The notes beneath the pieces were generated by a model that was given only the letters and a program-made list of their open reading frames with translations, made no database searches and was not told the origin of the DNA. A stretch of 52,068 bases of DNA from Deltaproteobacteria bacterium (GTDB lineage Bacteria > Desulfobacterota > Desulfobacteria > Desulfobacterales > Desulfobacteraceae). Location of the stretch: contig JAADHV010000061.1 of the NCBI GenBank assembly GCA_013151635.1, forward strand, positions 1 through 52,068. The letters are read 5' to 3'. The position numbers and the translations under genes were made by a program. Positions within the stretch are counted from its first letter, which is position 1. Every line of letters starts with the position of its first letter. Positions 37,061 through 45,755 of this stretch are shown one piece after another.

Positions 37061-37173
37061 CAGCAATAAAAGGCCTTTTAAGAATGATGCACCATTTAAA
37101 GCGCCCGGGTTGCAGCAGATCCGCTCCCGGCAATGCGGATAACCGGGGCAAGCTTGATATAAAATATTGTTAA
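37057..37173 (+). CDS. 38-residue basic ORF between cheD and cheY
   Basis: This ORF is too short for most gene finders, but its ATG overlaps the cheD stop (ATGA) and is preceded by AAAGGAGGT, the best ribosome binding site in this operon. It encodes a basic peptide starting MTAIKGLLRMMHHLKRPG, with two Cys (19 and the last residue 38). It may be a translated small protein, a leader or the stump of a deleted gene. I do not recognise it. Confidence 0.4.
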   Translation: MTAIKGLLRMMHHLKRPGCSRSAPGNADNRGKLDIKYC

Positions 37174-37196
37174 CATTAAAACCGAGGGAAAAAACA

Positions 37197-37622
37197 ATGT
37201 CATACTCCATTCTGATAGTGGATGATTCATTGCCCATGCGCTCTGTGATAAAAAGAACCTTTAAGGCCGCCGGCTACGGGAATTCGGAATTCCATGAAGC
37301 TGCCAACGGCAGGGAAGCGCTTGAACTTATGAAAAACGGCTGGATTGATATTGTAGTAACAGATTACAATATGCCGGTCATGAACGGGCTTGAGTTCATT
37401 CTAACATTAAAAAAGGATGACCTTTTAAAGGATATTCCTGTTGTTGTCATATCAACAGAGGGCAATGAAACCAGGATAAAAGAGTTTATGGACTGCGGTG
37501 CAGCAGGATATATAACAAAACCCTTTACACCTGAAACTATCAGGGACATAATAATCCGTATCTTAGGAGATGCTATCTATGATGAAGAATTTGAGGACAG
37601 CGATGAAGACTTCGATTTCTGA
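37197..37622 (+). CDS. cheY: CheY-like single-domain response regulator
   Basis: The receiver has acidic residues in SILIVDDS, acceptor Asp in IVVTDYNMPVMNG, Thr in VVVISTEGNE and Lys in GYITKPFTPETI, all of the CheY type. An acidic C-terminal tail (EEFEDSDEDFDF) is unusual. ATG 37197 with upstream GAGGGAAAAAACA is preferred to 37167. It overlaps the cheX start. Confidence 0.93.
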   Translation: MSYSILIVDDSLPMRSVIKRTFKAAGYGNSEFHEAANGREALELMKNGWIDIVVTDYNMPVMNGLEFILTLKKDDLLKDIPVVVISTEGNETRIKEFMDCGAAGYITKPFTPETIRDIIIRILGDAIYDEEFEDSDEDFDF

Positions 37623-38028
37623 AGTCATGGAGACCATGTTTTACATACCTGTTGAGTTTAGTGAAGAAACAACACTTCTTCAAAGCAGGATAAGTAAAAC
37701 TAAGGCTGCTATGGCATGCCAATTAGAATTCACCGGTGATTTTTCAGGACATTTTACACTCTTGATCCCCAGGGATCTTCTTTTACAGGTAACACAAAAT
37801 TTTCTGGGAGAATCCAGCGGGCAGATAGGAGATGAGCAGCTTTCCGGCACATTAACGGAAATGTTGAACATGATCTGCGGAAACGCGTTGAGCAAACTAT
37901 ATCCCAGAACTCCTTTTGAACTGGGTATTCCAAAGATGGTTGATGTATCCGAAATTCCGGATACACAACTTTTTATGATTATTGAAAGTACCCATTCGAA
38001 AATGGCGATTAATATAAGCGTGGATTGA
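37579..38028 (+). CDS. cheX: CheX-type CheY-P phosphatase
   Basis: The protein of about 149 residues has the CheX layout: ISEVMETMFYIPVEF near the start, CQLEFTGDFSGHFTLLIPRD, and the catalytic E-x-x-N in LTEMLNMICGNALSK. It should remove phosphate from CheY. I chose ATG 37579 because AGGAG lies nine bases upstream, inside cheY; the reading from 37570 places its start against that site. It overlaps cheY by 44 bp. Confidence 0.88.
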   Translation: MMKNLRTAMKTSISEVMETMFYIPVEFSEETTLLQSRISKTKAAMACQLEFTGDFSGHFTLLIPRDLLLQVTQNFLGESSGQIGDEQLSGTLTEMLNMICGNALSKLYPRTPFELGIPKMVDVSEIPDTQLFMIIESTHSKMAINISVD

Positions 38029-38118
38029 TTAAAAAAGGATTTCAATGTAGAATTATCTGTTTTTTGCTATAGATGAATTATTTTGGTTTAATATATATAT
38101 TTTTCGGAGATTCCAAGG

Positions 38119-39074
38119 TTGGGTCGTGCAAAAACAGAAAATAAGCTGACAACATCCATTGACAATTCCTTTAAAAAGAAATCAGCTTTAATAGTCGTTT
38201 TCATACCCATAACCATGCTTCTGGTTTTTTCTTTTTCAGTGCTTTACTATGGGACGCCCGACTTCCGTGTTGATAAAACCCAATATGGCTTAAAAGTCGA
38301 GAAGATCCATCACATGCTTAACCCTGTAAAGGAAGGTGATGTTATCATCAGCATCAATTCCCTTAGTTATAATCAGATTTTGTCCCTTCTCATATTCCCG
38401 GAACCTTTGCCCGGGCAGGCTCCGGCACCCTGTTCCTGGATGAAATAGGCGACCTTTCCTATGACCTGCAGGCAAAACTCCTTCATGCGGTTGAAGAAAA
38501 GCTCATCACTCCCGTGGGGTCAACAGAGTACGTAAAAGCAGACGTGAAAATTATTTCTGCAACAAACCGGAATATAGAAAAAATGGTTGAACAGAAAAAA
38601 TTTCGATCAGATCTGTATTACCGTTTGAATACGTACCAGATACATATGCCTCTGTTAAAAGAAAGGCCCGGCGACATCCCTGAGCTTATCCTGCATTTTT
38701 TAAGCCTTCTCGGTAAAGAGTTCAACAGGGTGATGCCCCTTGTACAGCAACAGGCAATGGATGAGCTGTCCCGGTATTCATGGCCCGGGAACGTAAGGGA
38801 ACTTAAAAATGTTGTTGAACGTCTTGTTCTTGTTTCAAAAGGCCGTGAAATTACGCAAAGCATGGTTGCAAGCCTTATAAACAAGGGAACCCCACTTGAA
38901 TCCAGGGAGGAAAAACCTTTTGAGAAGAAACTTTTTTCCCATGAAAAGGAATTGATTGAACAGGCCTTGATTTCCTGCGGGTGGAATATTTCAAAGACTG
39001 CCAGGACCCTTGGGATTACCAGGAATACCCTGCGCTACAGGATTAAAAAACACAAGCTCGGGCCGGGGCTGTGA
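38119..39074 (+). pseudogene. sigma-54 activator with internal deletion and frameshift
   Basis: The first part encodes a 110-codon frame: membrane helix (ALIVVFIPITMLLVFSFSVL) and a PDZ-like segment (EGDVIISINSLSYNQILSLL). Near 38390-38400 the sequence jumps, in another frame, into the second half of a sigma-54 AAA+ domain: GTFARAGSGTLFLDEIGDL, then FRSDLYYRLNTYQIHMPLLK, WPGNVRELKNVVERLV, and a C-terminal Fis helix-turn-helix (WNISKTARTLGITRNTLRYR). Walker A and the GAFTGA loop are missing. I interpret this as one gene that lost its centre. The downstream frame is open from before 38410 to 39074, so a truncated DNA-binding protein from GTG 38514 remains possible. Confidence 0.8.
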
Positions 39075-39123
39075 ATTCTTACTGTGAGATTGCAAGGCCC
39101 AGCAGGTTCATTTCCATGTCCTG

Positions 39124-39387
39124 CTAGACCACCCACCCTGCCATCCTGACAGGCTCCGGCCAGGGGACGTAGGAAGCCTTTGAGTTCTTGTCAGGGAAAC
39201 ACAATACTGATACTTTAGAACCCGGCTTTAACATTGGCAGACAGTTTATTTCAACGGTTATTCCTTCAACACTGATATTTTTGGTAACCCCGATATACCA
39301 GGACGGCTCAATGCTTAAAGTGCCCTTGCATTTAATTGACACAGGAATTATTACATCATGCTTTTGCCGGTTTCTTTTTTCAGTAAT
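39124..39387 (-). CDS. PilZ-domain protein, probable ATT start, in-frame TAG near the end
   Basis: This is a c-di-GMP-binding PilZ domain: R-x-x-R region EKRNRQKHDVIIPVSIK and the second motif VTKNISVEGITVEIN (NxSxxG). No ATG, GTG or TTG precedes the RxxR part: the frame closes at a TAA upstream, and only ATT 39387, nine bases after AAAAGG, gives MTEKRNRQKHDV. A GTG at 39342 would lose the RxxR motif. The frame stops at TAG after GWVV, but the same frame then reads QDMEMNLLGLAISQ to a TAA at 39079, so TAG replaces what was probably a Trp codon. It converges on the sigma-54 pseudogene. Confidence 0.7.
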   Translation of the reverse strand: MTEKRNRQKHDVIIPVSIKCKGTLSIEPSWYIGVTKNISVEGITVEINCLPMLKPGSKVSVLCFPDKNSKASYVPWPEPVRMAGWVV

Positions 39388-39405
39388 GACTTGTGTCCTT
39401 TTGTA

Positions 39406-39600
39406 TTAAATTTCTATCCGGTTTTTTGTTTCCTGAATCCTGTTCCTGTCATTGGAGCCCCAGTCACTTGAGATCAGGCTGACAACGCCGTATTCATCCT
39501 TTGACTCATAGGCTTGCTTGAATTGATTGTAAAAATTTCTGATTTGCAGGGCAAACCTTGATTTTGCCTCGTCAAATGTCAGCCCGGCCAGATCAATCAT
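39406..39600 (-). CDS. small hypothetical protein (about 64 aa)
   Basis: The protein starts MIDLAGLTFDEAKSRFALQI and contains FYNQFKQAYESKDEYGVVSL, a helix pair like the beginning of SnoaL/NTF2-type domains, but it is too short for the fold. ATG 39600 follows the stop of the upstream gene by one base and has AAAGG before it, so translation is probably coupled. It may be the leftover of a longer gene. Confidence 0.45.
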   Translation of the reverse strand: MIDLAGLTFDEAKSRFALQIRNFYNQFKQAYESKDEYGVVSLISSDWGSNDRNRIQETKNRIEI

Positions 39601-39601
39601 T

Positions 39602-39949
39602 TTAACCTTTGCCATGGTAAACTTTTAATTTGAGAACCACATCCCTCTGGGCATTATAGTGTACAGGATATGAAGTATAGGCAGGGGTTGTCCTGGACTG
39701 TGAAAAAGGATTTCTTTCATGGCTTCCACCTTTGATTAATGACAGTCTTGAAAAGTGTACCTGAAATGTTGCTGTTTTAATTTCAGGCTTTTTTGTCGTC
39801 ACAACAGTACCGGGCCGGATGCTCTGGCTATATATTAATCTGTATTCTGCCACATTTTTGGTTGTTCTATACTCGATTTCAAGTTTTATATTGGAATTTC
39901 CAAATTCTTTTTTAACTTTTTCAAGAGACTGCCTGATGTAATGGCCCAT
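39602..39949 (-). CDS. hypothetical protein, probably truncated at its N-terminus
   Basis: The 115-residue reading starts MGHYIRQSLEKVKKEFGNSN, but the frame is open 90 bp further upstream, where it reads FRLVNDVSGRTVYADWANTF. No start codon or binding site supports either point. A strand-rich segment (IKLEIEYRTTKNVAEYRLIY) and a Ser/Arg-rich loop follow. No family is recognised. The lack of a credible start suggests a decayed gene; the TAA at about 40041 marks the limit of the frame. Confidence 0.4.
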   Translation of the reverse strand: MGHYIRQSLEKVKKEFGNSNIKLEIEYRTTKNVAEYRLIYSQSIRPGTVVTTKKPEIKTATFQVHFSRLSLIKGGSHERNPFSQSRTTPAYTSYPVHYNAQRDVVLKLKVYHGKG

Positions 39950-40130
39950 GTGGAATGTATTTGCCCAGTCAGCATATACTGTTCTTCCTGATACATCATT
40001 GACTAGCCTGAATTCGTTTTTATCCTGGTTTTTGCATTAGCAACTTATATGCCGGATAATTGTTACATGTGAAAAGCCCTGTGAAATTAACAGGTTGTAA
40101 AAAAAATAATGTTCGGGATCAAACAGGTAG

Positions 40131-40180
40131 AACCGGTGGTGGTTCAAATGCACCACCGGTTTTTGGTGCATTTGAACCAC
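40131..40180. repeat. two mutually exclusive hairpins
   Basis: Arms 40131-40141 (AACCGGTGGTG) and 40151-40161 (CACCACCGGTT) form a perfect 11-bp stem. Arms 40139-40155 and 40164-40180 form a perfect 17-bp stem starting GTGGTTCAAATGCACC. The two stems share bases, so only one can form. No T-run follows. The 488-bp gap 39950-40437 otherwise holds the regulatory sites listed next. Confidence 0.8.
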
Positions 40181-40194
40181 ATTTGATAATTAAG

Positions 40195-40229
40195 TGTCAT
40201 ATTTTTCTGACTGTCACATTTTCCTGACA
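40195..40229. promoter_or_regulatory. two tandem copies of an 18-bp palindrome (TGTCA-N8-TGACA)
   Basis: TGTCA-TATTTTTC-TGACT (40195-40212) and TGTCA-CATTTTCC-TGACA (40212-40229) abut with 17-bp centre spacing. They look like enhancer-type binding sites for an NtrC-family activator located about 160-190 bp upstream of the sigma-54-like promoter. Confidence 0.6.
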
Positions 40230-40304
40230 AATAGACCGGCAGGTGCATAACTATTATGAGTTGATATGGGTTGGCATATAAAATTTTGCATTATCCATTG
40301 AACC

Positions 40305-40322
40305 CGTCATGCTTTTCTGACA
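40305..40322. promoter_or_regulatory. third copy of the 18-bp palindrome
   Basis: CGTCA-TGCTTTTC-TGACA shares 13 or more of 18 positions with the two copies at 40195-40229, including the T-rich spacer, and sits about 70 bp upstream of the putative -24 element. Confidence 0.55.
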
Positions 40323-40384
40323 ATACCAGGGATTAAATTTTTTATAACTATCTGAAATACCAGCTATTTTATTCTTTCAGCGCT

Positions 40385-40402
40385 TTGGTACAAAACTTGT
40401 AA
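40385..40402 (+). promoter_or_regulatory. sigma-54-like promoter of the cheW half-operon
   Basis: TTGGTACAAAACTTGTAA matches the -24/-12 pattern TTGGCAC-N5-TTGC with the required 10 bases between GG (40387-40388) and the -12 G. The usual GC is GT here and one C is T, so it is a weak match. Transcription would start near 40412, 41 bp before the first gene. Confidence 0.5.
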
Positions 40403-40452
40403 TACCTGAAAATGATACATAGTAAAAAATATTTATTATGCAGGGGAAAATA

Positions 40453-40830
40453 ATGAAACTGATACTTTTTATACATCAGGATTCTTCCAAAAATGGCGCA
40501 AATCTTGAAAATATTATGGATCAAAATTTTAATGGGATAGAATTTAGCGTTTTTAATACTTTTAATGCTTTTAAATTCAGATTGAAACAGGCGCCGGATT
40601 ATTATGAAAATGAAATATTTATACTGCTTGCCGATTCTAAAAAGCGATTGGACGACTTAATCTCATTGATTGACCTGCTCAATGACAAACGTTTGATATT
40701 AATTCTGCCGGATGAATCAAAAGCCACAATATCAAAAGTCCACCAGTTTTTTCCAAGATTTTTCACCCGTATTACAGACACCTATGATGACCTTTGCAGC
40801 GTATTAAACAAAATGATTAATCAAAAATAA
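40453..40830 (+). CDS. hypothetical protein with receiver-like alternation, no phospho-acceptor
   Basis: The 125-residue protein alternates strands and helices (MKLILFIHQD, IFILLADSKKRLDDLISLID, RLILILPDESKATISKVHQF) like a receiver or Rossmann domain, but the acidic pocket and Lys are absent. ATG 40453 has AGGGGAAAATA just upstream. It is the first gene of the cheW-MCP-cheB run, so a pseudo-receiver role in signalling is possible but unproved. Confidence 0.6.
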   Translation: MKLILFIHQDSSKNGANLENIMDQNFNGIEFSVFNTFNAFKFRLKQAPDYYENEIFILLADSKKRLDDLISLIDLLNDKRLILILPDESKATISKVHQFFPRFFTRITDTYDDLCSVLNKMINQK

Positions 40831-40864
40831 ATGAAAATTGATTTTTAAAGAGGAGGGATTAAAA

Positions 40865-41377
40865 ATGGAAAATGCAACAAAGGTAATGAGCCAGGCAATT
40901 TCCGCCACAACAATTAGAACGGGTAAATATCTCACATTTACCCTGGAAGAAGAGGAATACGGGATCGGTATCCTGAAAGTCAAAGAGATCATAGGAATGA
41001 TGCCTATTACATCCGTCCCCAGGACCCCTGAATTTGTCAAAGGAGTTATTAACTTGCGGGGAAAGGTTATCCCCGTCATTGATCTCAGGGTCAAATTTAC
41101 AATGGAATCAATCTCTTATTCGGAACGTACCTGCATAATTGTAGTTGAAATAGATTCGGAATCAGAAACAGTGCTGATCGGTGTTGTAGTAGATGCAGTG
41201 TCTGAGGTACTCAATATCAAGGAAGAACAAATTGAGCAGGCACCTTCGTTCGGAACAAGGCTCAACACGGATTATATCCTTGGCATGGCCAAAATGGAGG
41301 GAAAAGTAAAGATACTTCTTGATATTGACAGGGTCTTGTCCGCAGGCGAGCTTGAAGCCCTTGAAAAAGCACCATAG
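40865..41377 (+). CDS. cheW: chemotaxis coupling protein CheW
   Basis: This scaffold protein links receptors to CheA. The 170 residues show the CheW SH3-like pattern: YLTFTLEEEEYGIGILKVKE, TSVPRTPEFVKGVINLRGKV, PVIDLRVKF, and VVVDAVSEVLNIKEEQIE. ATG 40865 is preferred because GAGGAGGGATTAAAA precedes it. It lies between the small receiver-like protein and the large receptor. Confidence 0.95.
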   Translation: MENATKVMSQAISATTIRTGKYLTFTLEEEEYGIGILKVKEIIGMMPITSVPRTPEFVKGVINLRGKVIPVIDLRVKFTMESISYSERTCIIVVEIDSESETVLIGVVVDAVSEVLNIKEEQIEQAPSFGTRLNTDYILGMAKMEGKVKILLDIDRVLSAGELEALEKAP

Positions 41378-41447
41378 TTTTTTTAAAAAGCCGTTAAACT
41401 CAAAAAATCGCAAACAAAACAATAATATTATTTGAGGAGAATATAAG

Positions 41448-44168
41448 ATGAAAAACATGAGTTTAAGATTTAAATTAATGCTGTTTTTCCTTCTTGTCGG
41501 GTTAATCCCGTTTGCCATTATCAGCATAGTATCTCTTTTGAAATCAAGCAATGCATTATCTGATGCAGCATATGGAGAGTTAGAAGGCATGCGGGCTGTA
41601 AAAAAAGCGCAGATTACCCGGTTTTTTGATGAAAGAAAAGGGGACATGGCCGTGTTGGTGGAAACTGTGGCGACTTCGCGACAAGAAGCCTTTGACAAGC
41701 TTGATGCCATCCGCAATAACAAGATTCGTGCGATCAAACTGCTTCTTCGCCAGGCAGTGATTGACATCAAGGCCCAGCAGGATAGAGCCATCTGTACAAA
41801 AGGCATGGCTCAATACCGGTACCAGATGGAGTCTGGCCAGGAAAGCAGTGAATATAAGCAATATGCCGCCAGCATAGATGGATTTATTAAAAGTACGGGG
41901 TATTATGATTTTTTTGTTATTGATACAGACGGCATGTGCGTCTACACTCATGCTAAAGAAGCAGACTATCATACAAACCTTCTTACTGGTAAATATAAGG
42001 ACAGCGGGCTTGGGAAAGCAACAAGAAGGGCCCTTAACGGAGAGGTTGCATTTGAGGATTTTGCTCCTTACGCCCCTTCGAACGGAGAACCTGCGGCATT
42101 CATTGCAGCACCGATTATAGACAAGGGAGAGCAAAAAGGGGTTGTGGCCCTTCAATTGTCCCTTGAAAAAATCCAGGCTATCTTAAATGACCGAACAGGT
42201 CTTGGGGAAACAGGTGAGGTTTATCTTGTGGGAAGAGACAAGCTGATGCGGTCGGATTCGTTTCTTGACCCTGAGCATCACAGTGTTAAGGCTTCGTTTG
42301 CCAACCCGGATAAGGGCAGAGTTGATACCAAGGCCGTTAGAATGGCTTTGGAAGGGGAAACAGGGTCTGATGTAATAATTGATTATAATGGGAATTCGGT
42401 GTTGAGCGCCTGGGGCCCTGTCAATATTCTTGGTGTCCGCTGGGCAATGCTTGCTGAAATTGATGTGGCAGAAGCTTTTTGCCCCAAAGATAAACAAGGT
42501 AAATATTTTTATGAGAAATATACTAAAATGTATGGGTATTACGATCTTTTTCTTATAAACCCGGATGGGAACTGTTTTTATACGGTTGCGAAAGAAGCAG
42601 ACTACCGGACCAATTTTGAAAACGGGAAATATGCTGATTCAGGTCTTGGCAGGCTTTTTAGAAAAGTAAAAGAATCAAAAGAATACGGCATGGCTGATTT
42701 TGCCCCCTATGCACCAAGCAATGGTGAACCTGCCGCATTTATCGCCCAGCCGGTTATACATGAAGGGGGAGTTGAGCTTGTTGTCGCCTTGCAGCTCTCT
42801 CTTGATTCCATTAATAATATCATGCAGCAGCGGGATGGAATGGGTAAAACAGGAGAAACTTACCTTGTGGGTTCTGATAAATTGATGCGGTCGGACAGTT
42901 TCCTTGACCCGGACGCCCACTCGGTAAAAGCATCATTTGCAAACCCTTCAGCCGGCAGTGTTAATACTGAGGCCGCAAATCTTGCCCTTTCCGGCAAAGA
43001 GGGCGCAAAAATTACCATAGACTATAATGGCAACCCGGTCCTTTCAGCCTTTACCCCTATAAAGCTTGGTGATACCATCTGGGCGTTAATTGCAGAAATT
43101 GATAAGTCAGAAGCCTTTGCAGCCGTAAATTCAATGAAATGGCTGGTTTTAACGATGTCCATTATCACCATTTTATTTATACTTGGTATTGCTTTTATGA
43201 TTGCACGTTCCATAACCAGGCCCATTAATGCCATAACCAATGGTATGAGTGAAGGCGCAAACCAGGTTGCCTCAGCATCCGGCCAGGTATCTTCCTCCAG
43301 CCAGTCCATGGCTGAAGGGGCTTCCCAGCAGGCTGCTTCCATAGAAGAGACATCATCTTCAATGGAAGAGATGTCTTCCATGACCAAAAAGAATGCAGAA
43401 AATGCAAGCCATGCAGACGGGTTGATGAAAGAGGCCAACCAGGTGGTTAGCAGTGCCAACAATTCCATGGGCCAATTGATTCAGTCTATGGAAGATATTG
43501 CCAAAGCAAGTGAAGAAACCAGTAAAATCATTAAGACCATTGATGAAATCGCTTTCCAGACCAATCTGCTTGCCTTGAATGCTGCTGTGGAAGCGGCAAG
43601 GGCAGGGGAGGCAGGAGCCGGTTTTGCAGTGGTTGCGGATGAGGTCAGGAATCTTGCCATGAGAGCGGCTGATGCTGCAAAAAATACAGCGGAATTAATA
43701 GAAGGAACAGTGAAAAAAGTAAATGATGGTTCACACCTTGTTTCAGCAACCAATGAAGCATTCAGCAAAGTAGCAGATAGCGCGGCAAAAGTAGGAGACC
43801 TTGTTGCAGAAATTTCCGAGGCTTCCAGGGAACAGTCCAATGGAATTGAACAGGTTAATACAGCTATTTCCGAGATGGATAAGATTGTTCAGCAGAATGC
43901 TGCCAATGCCGAAGAGTCGGCCTCTGCATCAGAAGAAATGAATGCCCAGGCAGAACAGCTGAGAGATTTTGTAGGCGATCTCGTCCAACTTGTAAGCGGT
44001 AAAAGAGACCAGGTTGCAAACACTGGCAGCACCAGGACCGTAAAACCGGCCCGCCATTTAAAATCATCCGGCAACGACAGGAAAAAAATGCTCAAGCATA
44101 ATGCAAAAGAAATACGGCCGGACCAGGTCATCCCTTTTGATGACGAGGAAGATTTTAAAGATTTTTAA
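41448..44168 (+). CDS. methyl-accepting chemotaxis protein with tandem-duplicated sensor module
   Basis: The 906-residue receptor has TM1 near 10-31 ([20 protein letters not shown]), then two homologous periplasmic modules at about 148-345 and 361-558. Both contain GYYD, Y-T-x-AKEADY-TN, [16 protein letters not shown], a VALQLSL strand, [29 protein letters not shown] and IDYNGN-VLSA, a Cache-like pattern. TM2 is near 564-585, followed by a short linker and the signalling hairpin [20 protein letters not shown] with [17 protein letters not shown]. The acidic C-terminal tail has no CheR pentapeptide. It sits between cheW and cheB, and it likely feeds the CheA of this cluster. Confidence 0.95.
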   Translation: MKNMSLRFKLMLFFLLVGLIPFAIISIVSLLKSSNALSDAAYGELEGMRAVKKAQITRFFDERKGDMAVLVETVATSRQEAFDKLDAIRNNKIRAIKLLLRQAVIDIKAQQDRAICTKGMAQYRYQMESGQESSEYKQYAASIDGFIKSTGYYDFFVIDTDGMCVYTHAKEADYHTNLLTGKYKDSGLGKATRRALNGEVAFEDFAPYAPSNGEPAAFIAAPIIDKGEQKGVVALQLSLEKIQAILNDRTGLGETGEVYLVGRDKLMRSDSFLDPEHHSVKASFANPDKGRVDTKAVRMALEGETGSDVIIDYNGNSVLSAWGPVNILGVRWAMLAEIDVAEAFCPKDKQGKYFYEKYTKMYGYYDLFLINPDGNCFYTVAKEADYRTNFENGKYADSGLGRLFRKVKESKEYGMADFAPYAPSNGEPAAFIAQPVIHEGGVELVVALQLSLDSINNIMQQRDGMGKTGETYLVGSDKLMRSDSFLDPDAHSVKASFANPSAGSVNTEAANLALSGKEGAKITIDYNGNPVLSAFTPIKLGDTIWALIAEIDKSEAFAAVNSMKWLVLTMSIITILFILGIAFMIARSITRPINAITNGMSEGANQVASASGQVSSSSQSMAEGASQQAASIEETSSSMEEMSSMTKKNAENASHADGLMKEANQVVSSANNSMGQLIQSMEDIAKASEETSKIIKTIDEIAFQTNLLALNAAVEAARAGEAGAGFAVVADEVRNLAMRAADAAKNTAELIEGTVKKVNDGSHLVSATNEAFSKVADSAAKVGDLVAEISEASREQSNGIEQVNTAISEMDKIVQQNAANAEESASASEEMNAQAEQLRDFVGDLVQLVSGKRDQVANTGSTRTVKPARHLKSSGNDRKKMLKHNAKEIRPDQVIPFDDEEDFKDF

Positions 44169-44188
44169 TCATAGGGTTTTAATGATAA

Positions 44189-45684
<1,496 letters not shown>

Positions 45685-45689
45685 ACTGG

Positions 45690-45728
45690 AAAAGCTGTCC
45701 TGCCTGGCTTTGCACAGGACAGCTTTTT
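45690..45728. terminator. bidirectional terminator between chemotaxis and dehydrogenase genes
   Basis: AAAAGCTGTCCTG pairs perfectly with CAGGACAGCTTTT across 12 bases, with A and T runs on both sides, between converging genes. Confidence 0.92.
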
Positions 45729-45755
45729 AGCTTAAGTTGGTGCGGCAAGGCTGCC

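Noticed and set aside
40274-40291. TTGGCATATAAAATTTTGCA as a sigma-54 promoter
   Set aside because: The GG to GC spacing is 13 bases rather than the required 10; the site at 40385 has the right spacing.
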